Program-made: the position numbers and the translations under genes | Shown here: piece after piece, positions 1 to 5,333 of the stretch | Layout: each line of letters opens with the position of its first letter | Numbering within the stretch: the first letter of the stretch is position 1 | Assembly: GCA_905212215.1 (NCBI GenBank) | Contig: CAJMDR010000169.1 | Location: forward strand, 1-5,333 | DNA length: 5,333 nt | Origin: an uncultured Porphyromonadaceae bacterium | Lineage (GTDB): Bacteria; Bacteroidota; Bacteroidia; Bacteroidales; Muribaculaceae | Direction: 5' to 3' | Notes under the pieces: generated by a model | The model's database searches: none | What the model saw: the letters and a program-made list of their open reading frames with translations, nothing else | Told to the model about the DNA's origin: nothing

Positions 1-58
1 CGTCAGCCGCAAGCTCCAATGAATAAAGAACCTCCAACGAACTAATCAAAGCAACACT
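1..58. other. Short leader or tail of an upstream gene
   Basis: All three forward frames close here: TGA at 20-22, TAA at 22-24 and TAA at 43-45. Any upstream gene on this strand therefore ends before gene 1 starts, but too little is visible to say which frame, if any, was coding. The first 18 bases are GC-rich like coding DNA and the rest is A-rich like a Bacteroidales leader, which fits the end of a gene followed by a short spacer, but this is weak. An ATG at 19-21 opens an eight-codon frame ending at 45, probably by chance. No TAnnTTTG promoter element is present, so the promoter of gene 1 must lie left of the window. Confidence 0.3.
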
Positions 59-2410
59 ATGACAAAGAAATCTGTACTTTGCACATTGCTACTCAACCTT
101 GTCCTGAGTGCCGCTGCCACGCCTGTCATTTCCCGTCAGCCAGCGCTTCAGCACGCCTCGATCCCCAACCAACGCCATGTGAGTCTCGAGCAGGTAGCAG
201 AACCGGGAGTCTTCATCAACCTCGCCTCCCCGCGAACCGATATGACTCCTTTTGCCCTCAACGCCCCCGGCATGCGTACCGTCCCCAGGCAGGCTGCCAC
301 CGGCACTGTGAACCTTTCCCTGGAATTTGACGCCGACAGCGTCAAGATCGGCAGCCTGACGCTTTATTCCGACAGCGTTACGGGCCAGGTCCAGATTGGA
401 GCAACTTCCAAGGGGGGAACCATGGATCTCGCTCCCGGCAACTACATGATGGTGGCCATCTTCTACCATTACACGAAAGGCTATACCGGCCGATACAACA
501 ACCTCAACGGCCTCACCTACATAATCAAGGAAAACGTGCAGGTTACGGCCGGAAGCTCCGTGGACGTCAGCATCAAGGTCGCCGATGCCACCAACCATTA
601 CAAGGTGCACAACATCCTGCCCGACGGCAACGAAGCCAAACTGAGCGACTACAAGTACACCTCGAAAAAGGACTACACCGTGGTTACGGAGGGCAACGCC
701 CTGTATGTGGCCGGATATTCCACTATTTTCAGCAAGAAATATGGTCAGGTGATGTGGGTCAACTATGCCTCCAAGGGCAACATCCTCCCCAACACTTTCC
801 GCAATTCGTCGGACATAAACGACTTCCTGGTGTTTAACATCAACGATGTCTCCGACGAGCTGATTATCGGCGTGGAGAGCGTGGTCAACACCGGCACCGA
901 CTCCAAGAACAAGAAAGACCTGCTGATAGAGCATTTCGACCTTCCTTCGGTGGCAAAGGCCAACGGCGAGTTCCGTAATGTGTCCGCAAACTACTCCGTG
1001 TACTCCCTGCCCGTTGTGCAGACCCAGCCCGGACGCGACTCCCAATACCAGTCGACAATGGGCCTGTTCAGCGCCAATTTCGACAAATACTACAAAGGCC
1101 GCAAGCTGGGCGGAATGAGCATGATAGCACAGAACATAAACATGTGCGAGGCAAAGGCTTCCACTCATATCCCCGATTTCCACAGCGTGCTGGGATACAG
1201 CTTCACCGATATGGTCTACAAGACCGAGGACGCAGGAAACATGCACTACGAATACAGCTATCCGACCGTGATGAACAGCCTCTACGACGACAATGCCGAT
1301 GTTCGCCACTACATGCAGCCCACAAAAGATCAGCTATATGCCGCCAAGACTCCTACCGACATCGAACAGTGGACACACCCCTTGCTCCGCTGTGCTCCCT
1401 CCGACATAAAGGCTCCCCTGGGCTCCTCGCCCGTATATGTCTCCATGCTCAACACTTTTGAGCCGGATCCATATTCCGAATCCCCCGCTCCGGTACTCAG
1501 CGTGCAGCCCTCGCACATGGGCTATGCCACCGAGAATGTCTCCACCTACTACTATCTCAATCGCTTCTCGGGAACTTTCAACGGCGACACTGTGGCGCTC
1601 GGAAACAATCCCTGGGAAGAGCGCCTCAATGAGACCATCGACGAATGGATAGCCTATGACTGGAACGCTAAAGGGAAAACAAAGGGTAAATGCGACTTCT
1701 CGTTTGCCACGGCCCCCTTCACCATCGACAGCGTACCATGCAGCACCACCGCTCAGGTGACATTCAATACCGAAAAGGAAGACTTTGTGTGCCCCATGGT
1801 GCAGTATCTCACTTTCCGCGACAACGAAGGCAAGGTGAACCATAAGATTGCCACTTCAGCCAATTCGCTGATGTATCTGGTGGCAGGCGACTTCATCCGC
1901 AACGCCGAGGGCTTTTATGTGCCCAGCGCTTCCACTCTCAAGATGATGAGCGTGAAATACCGTCATCACAATGACAATGATTTCACCGACATGACACTCC
2001 AGAGCCTCGGTTCCTACAGCGACATGCCTTGGTTCGCACCCGCCTACAAGGCTGACCTGACCCAGCTCAACCCGGCCGGAAAGACCGGATGGTTCGACCT
2101 TCAGATAACCCTTGAGGATGCAAGCGGCAACCGCATCAGTCAGACCATTGCTCCGGCATTCTGGGTAGGCGCCTTGAGCGGCGTTGCCACCGTGACCGAC
2201 GACAGCTCCATTGCTATCCGAGTGATTGGCAACGACGTTCAGGTTCTTGGCGCCGGCATGGCGGCGATAAGCGTCTACAACACCCTTGGCGCATTGGTGA
2301 AAAGCGCCAATGCCACCAATACCAGCCTTGAAGGTCTTGCTCCCGGCCTTTACATTATCAATGTGATGGCAAACGGTGAGAAGAAGAACGTAAAGGTGAT
2401 GGTGAAGTAA
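59..2410 (+). CDS. Secreted protein with T9SS type A-like C-terminal sorting domain, function unknown
   Basis: This is a complete 783-residue exported protein. Residues 1-20 form a signal peptide: basic MTKK, a hydrophobic core, then AAA before a likely signal peptidase I cut near residue 20. Cys8 sits inside the hydrophobic core and is not a lipobox. Residues about 82-175 look like a small beta-sandwich, with a turn LAPGNYMMVAIF at 124-135. Residues about 180-550 are Tyr-, Asn- and Asp-rich and match no family I recognise; I see no HExxH, GxSxG or other catalytic motif. Residues about 555-705 look like an Ig/FN3-type sandwich ending GWFDLQITLEDASGN and then PAFWV. Residues about 709-783 resemble the Por-secretion (T9SS type A) sorting domain: ISVYNTLGALV, then LAPGLYIINV, and a basic end KNVKVMVK. 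In that family the domain directs passage across the outer membrane and is usually removed, with anchoring to surface lipopolysaccharide. The start is the first ATG after an in-frame TGA at 20-22. There is no purine-rich ribosome site, which is usual in Bacteroidota. Reading frame and export are secure; the biological role is unknown. Confidence 0.95.
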   Translation: MTKKSVLCTLLLNLVLSAAATPVISRQPALQHASIPNQRHVSLEQVAEPGVFINLASPRTDMTPFALNAPGMRTVPRQAATGTVNLSLEFDADSVKIGSLTLYSDSVTGQVQIGATSKGGTMDLAPGNYMMVAIFYHYTKGYTGRYNNLNGLTYIIKENVQVTAGSSVDVSIKVADATNHYKVHNILPDGNEAKLSDYKYTSKKDYTVVTEGNALYVAGYSTIFSKKYGQVMWVNYASKGNILPNTFRNSSDINDFLVFNINDVSDELIIGVESVVNTGTDSKNKKDLLIEHFDLPSVAKANGEFRNVSANYSVYSLPVVQTQPGRDSQYQSTMGLFSANFDKYYKGRKLGGMSMIAQNINMCEAKASTHIPDFHSVLGYSFTDMVYKTEDAGNMHYEYSYPTVMNSLYDDNADVRHYMQPTKDQLYAAKTPTDIEQWTHPLLRCAPSDIKAPLGSSPVYVSMLNTFEPDPYSESPAPVLSVQPSHMGYATENVSTYYYLNRFSGTFNGDTVALGNNPWEERLNETIDEWIAYDWNAKGKTKGKCDFSFATAPFTIDSVPCSTTAQVTFNTEKEDFVCPMVQYLTFRDNEGKVNHKIATSANSLMYLVAGDFIRNAEGFYVPSASTLKMMSVKYRHHNDNDFTDMTLQSLGSYSDMPWFAPAYKADLTQLNPAGKTGWFDLQITLEDASGNRISQTIAPAFWVGALSGVATVTDDSSIAIRVIGNDVQVLGAGMAAISVYNTLGALVKSANATNTSLEGLAPGLYIINVMANGEKKNVKVMVK

Positions 2411-2437
2411 AGGCAACTTCAAACCCTGATAATGAGA

Positions 2438-2462
2438 GGCTGTGTCAGATTTCGGCACAGCC
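2438..2462 (+). terminator. Hairpin downstream of gene 1, possible terminator
   Basis: GGCTGTGTC (2438-2446) and GGCACAGCC (2454-2462) form a nine-pair stem with one G-U wobble around the seven-base loop AGATTTC. It begins 27 bases after the stop codon of gene 1 and ends before the promoter of gene 2, the expected place for a transcript end. It is followed by CCTTATAC, not a run of T, so it is not a textbook intrinsic terminator. It could instead be a 3'-end stabilising hairpin. Confidence 0.55.
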
Positions 2463-2506
2463 CCTTATACAATTAATGAAAATCATAACCATATTTCCTG
2501 CTCTTA

Positions 2507-2538
2507 TTTGCAAAAGCCGGAAAAAATGGTTACCTTTG
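2507..2538 (+). promoter_or_regulatory. Bacteroidetes-type housekeeping promoter for gene 2
   Basis: TTTG at 2507-2510 matches the -33 element, and TACCTTTG at 2531-2538 matches the -7 element TAnnTTTG in all fixed positions. The gap of 20 bases between them is in the normal range for the primary sigma factor of Bacteroidota. Transcription would start around 2543-2546. The site lies after the hairpin at 2438-2462 and 134 bases before the start codon at 2672, so gene 2 probably has its own transcript. Position and motif are seen directly; activity is inferred. Confidence 0.75.
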
Positions 2539-2544
2539 CACATG

Positions 2545-2671
2545 AAATTATTCTGTAAAAGTTTTTTCTCCTTTGGCCGGGTAAGGCCACCAATTTGACA
2601 ACCGAGGCACTGAAATTTGTAAGAGTGTCTTTTAGAGCTAACTTTTTATTTTTTTACTAACACAACCTTCA
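2545..2671 (+). other. 5' leader of gene 2 with two weak hairpins and a T-rich tract
   Basis: If the promoter at 2507-2538 is used, gene 2 has an untranslated leader of about 125 bases. A short stem TGGCC/GGCCA (2574-2578 with 2585-2589) closes a six-base loop. A second possible stem pairs GAGGCACT (2604-2611) with AGTGTCTT (2624-2631), including two G-U wobbles, around a 12-base loop. A T-rich tract runs from 2643 to 2655. The bases just before the ATG are A/C/T-rich with no Shine-Dalgarno sequence. I recognise no known riboswitch, and no small coding frame stands out. Structures this small can arise by chance. Confidence 0.4.
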
Positions 2672-5333
2672 ATGAAACAGACTCTATTGAAGTCGGTAAT
2701 GACGGGGGCCCTCGTGGCGGTTACGGCGTTCGGCGCCGCAGCGCAGCAGAAGGCGATAAAGCAGGGAGGACAGCGCAATGCGTTGCCCACTGTTGCCCAA
2801 CGTGCCGCAAAAGGTGTCGCAGACTCCCTGCAGCGCCTCACCATGGCTGAGAAAGAGGTCATGGCTCAGGGTCAGCAGGCTCCCCAGCTTCCTCCTGCCG
2901 GGGTGAAAGAAAACGCCGCTATCCCTCGCCGTGCCGACAGCCCCGAAACGCGAATCTACTTCGCCGTGAACCCGCAGGACAAAGACCTCCATCCCGCGGG
3001 TGCCTACTGGGTCGACGTCAACGACCCCAACTTCACCTACCACCGCATCGGCGACCAGCAACCTAACGCCACTAAAGGCGGCGTGGCAGTGGACGATATC
3101 TACTATGCCACTCAGGTCTATTCCTCGCCTTTGAAAGACTGGACGGTGAAATGGAATCTCGCCGACTCGCTGAGCTTTACCGGCACAGTCTTCGACGGCG
3201 TGTACCAGCTTTTCGCAAACGATGCCGCCTACGACCCCTGGACAGACCGCGTTGTCGGAATTGTAATGAGTAACTACGCCAAATCCATCTACAGTCTCGG
3301 CGTAATCGACTACGAGAAGCACAGCAAGCAGCTCTTCGGTCCGGAATATGCCTACGGCAAGCAGCTTATGTCGTTCGCCGCCGGTCCCGAATGCTACTGG
3401 GGCATCGACTACAACAACAACTTCTACCGCATTGATAAGTTTACCGGCGAGCCTACGCTCATCGGTCAGACAGGAGTGAACGCCAATATCATTCAGGGCA
3501 GCTCCATGATTTACGAGCCCAAGACGAAGAAGCTCTACTATTCGCCCTGCGACAACAACCGCAACTATCTGTCTTCGATGTTCACCATCGACCCGACCAC
3601 CGGCAAAGCCACCGTACTGTGGGAAGACAGCATACGCGAACGTCGCTGCGGCCTCTGGGTAGACGAACCCACCACTTCGGCTTGTCCCGGCCTTTCCACC
3701 GACCTCAGCGCCAGCTTCGGCGTGGGAGCCCTGAAAGGTACCCTTACCTTCACCTCGCCCACCAAGACCCATGGCGGTGCCGACGCTTCGGGTGCCCTCA
3801 CCTACACCATCCTGGCAAACGGCAGGCAGGTAGCAACCGGAAACACCAGCTATGGCGCCACCCAGACCGTGGACATCACCATTCCCGGACCCGGCAGCTA
3901 TAAGTTCTCCGTAAAGACCGAGAACGCAGCGGGACCGAGCCGCTGGGCACGTCTGGAGGCTGCCTTAGGCTTCGAGAAACCCGGAAAGCCGGTTCCCGTA
4001 GCCGAATATAACGACGGCACCTTCAAGGTGAACTGGAAACCGGTAGCCCTCTCGGCCACCGGCGCTCCCATGGACACCACCTATATCACCTACAAGGTAA
4101 TCCGCTATCCCGACAGCGTGATGGTAGCCGATGCAGTGCGCGACACCGTAATCACCGACACCTACACTCCGGGCGAGGCCCTTGCCACATACTACTACGG
4201 CGTGCAGGCTGTCTACGGCGGCGTTGCCGAGTCCGATCCCGGTCTTTCCAACTCCCTGACCTTCGGACACATCATCGCCCCCTGGACCGAGGACTTCAAA
4301 AACCACAAGCACCTCGACGCCTTCACCATCCTCAACGTCAATAACGACCAGTACACATGGGGCTACGACTCCATCTACGGCCGTGAGTGGCTGCACATAA
4401 TGGGCTACAACGACAACGGTATGAACGACTGGCTCATCACCCCGAAGGTGAAGATGGAGCCCGGATACCTCTACCGTATCAACTACCGCGCAAGCAACCT
4501 CCTGGATCCGTATAACGCTCCCGAACAGGTACGCGTACTCTTCGGCACCGCTCCCACCGTGGAAGGGCTGAACACTCTTGTACTCGACACACTGAAGATT
4601 TCCTCACGCGACTGGGTGCGCTTCGGCGACTATGTACAGGTAAACACTGCCGGCGACTACTACTTCGGCCTGCAGGCAGTAAACAATAAAGGCTCGCACA
4701 TCCTCAACCTGTTCGACGCCTCCATCTCCGCTCCCGTATCGCTCCAGGCTCCCGACTATGCCAAGGATGCCAGGATACATTCTTCGTACGACGACCCGTC
4801 GAACGTAGACATCACCTTCACCACTCCCACCACCCGTTGCGACGGCACTCCTCTGCAGAGCATAAGCCGCATCGAAGTGATGCGTGGCGACACTCTGGTA
4901 GTGACTTACGCCAATCCTCGTCCCGGCACTCCTATCCATTGTACCGACATGGTAGGCCAGCGCGGACGTACCTACGCCTACTCCATCGTAGCCTACAACG
5001 AGGCGGGAGCAGGCAAGGAACTGATTGTGGAAGACTTTATCGGCATTCGCAAGCCCACCGCTCCTCAGAAGGTGTTCGGCTGGGAGAAGAACGGCAAGGT
5101 GACCCTTACCTGGGAGGCTCCCGCCACCGACGAAGAGGGTAATGCGCTCAATCCCGAGAACGTCAAGTATAATGTAAGCTACCGCGTGAACCAGTACACG
5201 GTGGTTGAGGTTGCCAAGGATACCTCCGCCAACAGCGTTACTTTCGACTATGCGGTGGCCAATCCTCAGGCACCCGAATTCCTCGTGGTGTCCGTTACCG
5301 CCGTCACTGAAGGTGGCGAAGGCGGCGTAGGCA
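2672..5333 (+). CDS. Large secreted multidomain protein with FN3-like and cleaved-adhesin-like modules (3' end outside window)
   Basis: The frame is open from the ATG at 2672 to the window edge: 887 codons plus one base, no stop. The start is the first ATG after an in-frame TAA at 2639-2641. Residues 1-24 are a signal peptide (MKQTLLK, hydrophobic core, GAAA before QQ). Residues about 25-92 are a Gln/Ala/Arg-rich, probably flexible linker. Residues about 95-335 contain propeller-like repeats of the type YDPWTDRVVGIV, YWGIDYNNNFYRIDKFTGE and TIDPTTGKATVLWE. FN3-like modules lie at about 340-432, 436-532, 692-790 and 796-880. Between the second and third, residues about 537-685 resemble the cleaved-adhesin/choice-of-anchor-J jellyroll: PWTEDF at the start, WLITPKVKMEPGYLYRINY in the middle, GDYYFGLQAVN near the end. 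Such modules occur in Bacteroidota surface proteins, including the adhesin parts of Porphyromonas gingipains, and usually bind ligands or space other domains. No protease or glycosidase domain is visible. Adhesion or substrate binding is inferred only from modules. More modules and a sorting domain probably follow. Confidence 0.93.
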   Translation, partial: MKQTLLKSVMTGALVAVTAFGAAAQQKAIKQGGQRNALPTVAQRAAKGVADSLQRLTMAEKEVMAQGQQAPQLPPAGVKENAAIPRRADSPETRIYFAVNPQDKDLHPAGAYWVDVNDPNFTYHRIGDQQPNATKGGVAVDDIYYATQVYSSPLKDWTVKWNLADSLSFTGTVFDGVYQLFANDAAYDPWTDRVVGIVMSNYAKSIYSLGVIDYEKHSKQLFGPEYAYGKQLMSFAAGPECYWGIDYNNNFYRIDKFTGEPTLIGQTGVNANIIQGSSMIYEPKTKKLYYSPCDNNRNYLSSMFTIDPTTGKATVLWEDSIRERRCGLWVDEPTTSACPGLSTDLSASFGVGALKGTLTFTSPTKTHGGADASGALTYTILANGRQVATGNTSYGATQTVDITIPGPGSYKFSVKTENAAGPSRWARLEAALGFEKPGKPVPVAEYNDGTFKVNWKPVALSATGAPMDTTYITYKVIRYPDSVMVADAVRDTVITDTYTPGEALATYYYGVQAVYGGVAESDPGLSNSLTFGHIIAPWTEDFKNHKHLDAFTILNVNNDQYTWGYDSIYGREWLHIMGYNDNGMNDWLITPKVKMEPGYLYRINYRASNLLDPYNAPEQVRVLFGTAPTVEGLNTLVLDTLKISSRDWVRFGDYVQVNTAGDYYFGLQAVNNKGSHILNLFDASISAPVSLQAPDYAKDARIHSSYDDPSNVDITFTTPTTRCDGTPLQSISRIEVMRGDTLVVTYANPRPGTPIHCTDMVGQRGRTYAYSIVAYNEAGAGKELIVEDFIGIRKPTAPQKVFGWEKNGKVTLTWEAPATDEEGNALNPENVKYNVSYRVNQYTVVEVAKDTSANSVTFDYAVANPQAPEFLVVSVTAVTEGGEGGVG
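3722..4270 (+). repeat. First A-B pair of FN3-like modules within gene 2
   Basis: Residues about 351-533 of gene 2 hold two different FN3-like modules. Module A has LTFTSPTKTHGGADASG, then ILANGRQV, and ends near TENAAGPSR. Module B has NDGTFKVNWKPV, then YKVIRY, and ends near YGGVAESDPG. Each aligns better with its counterpart in the later pair at 4784-5333 than with its immediate neighbour, so the pair looks like the repeated unit. The similarity is at protein level and old; no near-identical DNA repeat is seen. Confidence 0.5.
4784..5333 (+). repeat. Second A-B pair of FN3-like modules within gene 2 (reaches window edge)
   Basis: Residues about 705-887 repeat the arrangement of the first pair. 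Module A here reads ITFTTPTTRCDGTPLQ, then IEVMRGDTLV, ending near AYNEAGAGK. Module B reads KNGKVTLTWEAPATDEEG, then YNVSYRV, ending near TEGGEGGVG at the window edge. In the first copy the matching point is followed directly by the jellyroll module, so another such module may follow here. Confidence 0.5.

Noticed and set aside
19..45. Eight-codon upstream frame ahead of gene 1 as a leader peptide
   Set aside because: Too short, no ribosome site, no run of regulatory codons, and the region may belong to the end of an upstream gene.
59..118. Gene 1 as a lipoprotein, because of Cys8
   Set aside because: Cys8 is within the start of the hydrophobic core with no L-(A/S)-(G/A)-C lipobox; the AAA site near residue 20 fits signal peptidase I.
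89..1309. A 406-codon open frame on the minus strand opposite gene 1
   Set aside because: It is fully antisense to a gene with signal peptide and sorting domain. Its protein is Val/Gly/His-rich with no domain, the typical reverse shadow of a GC-rich gene.
1334..1843. Minus-strand 169-codon frame, with others at 1856-2458, 3965-4396 and 4604-4939
   Set aside because: All are antisense to well-supported coding sequence and show no start signal, domain or composition of a real protein.
2643..2655. T-rich tract before gene 2 as an intrinsic terminator or attenuator
   Set aside because: The nearest stem (2604-2631) is weak, contains two wobble pairs and is separated from the T tract by 11 bases, so it does not make a convincing terminator.
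2684..3772. A 362-codon open frame on the minus strand opposite gene 2
   Set aside because: Its translation is Val/Gly-rich without recognisable motifs, and it lies opposite the signal peptide, linker and propeller-like region of gene 2, so it is a shadow.
2672..5333. Gene 2 as a gingipain-like protease because of its cleaved-adhesin-like module
   Set aside because: No caspase-like catalytic His/Cys region or other peptidase domain is visible in the 887 residues; the module also occurs in many non-protease surface proteins.

Overview
The window looks like chromosomal DNA from a Bacteroidota member, most likely order Bacteroidales; a gut or oral genus is possible but cannot be fixed from this sequence. 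Three things point there. Gene 1 ends in a C-terminal domain of the type IX secretion system (T9SS) sorting kind. A near-consensus Bacteroidetes promoter (TTTG, 20 nt, TACCTTTG) lies upstream of gene 2. Neither gene has a purine-rich Shine-Dalgarno site before its start codon. Coding DNA is moderately GC-rich, while the spacer between the genes is clearly AT-richer.

Layout: positions 1-58 are a short leader or the tail of something upstream. Positions 59-2410 (+) encode a complete 783-residue secreted protein with a signal peptide, beta-rich domains of unassigned function and a T9SS type A-like sorting domain. Positions 2411-2671 are a non-coding spacer holding a hairpin (possible terminator), a promoter and a leader of about 125 nt with two weak hairpins and a T-rich tract. 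From 2672 to the right edge (+) there is a second large secreted protein, open at the window end, with 887 residues visible. It has a signal peptide, a polar linker, a propeller-like N-terminal region, two fibronectin type III (FN3)-like modules, a cleaved-adhesin/choice-of-anchor-J-like module, and two more FN3-like modules.

Both genes appear to make large exported, probably surface-exposed or released beta-rich proteins. The hairpin and promoter between them suggest two transcription units rather than one operon. No enzyme active-site motif, mobile element, RNA gene, CRISPR array or defence system was found. The most informative observation is the modular order of gene 2 (A-B-jellyroll-A-B), which predicts what should lie past the right edge. 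I do not see a convincing previously undescribed system here; the window reads as an ordinary pair of poorly characterised Bacteroidales surface-protein genes.
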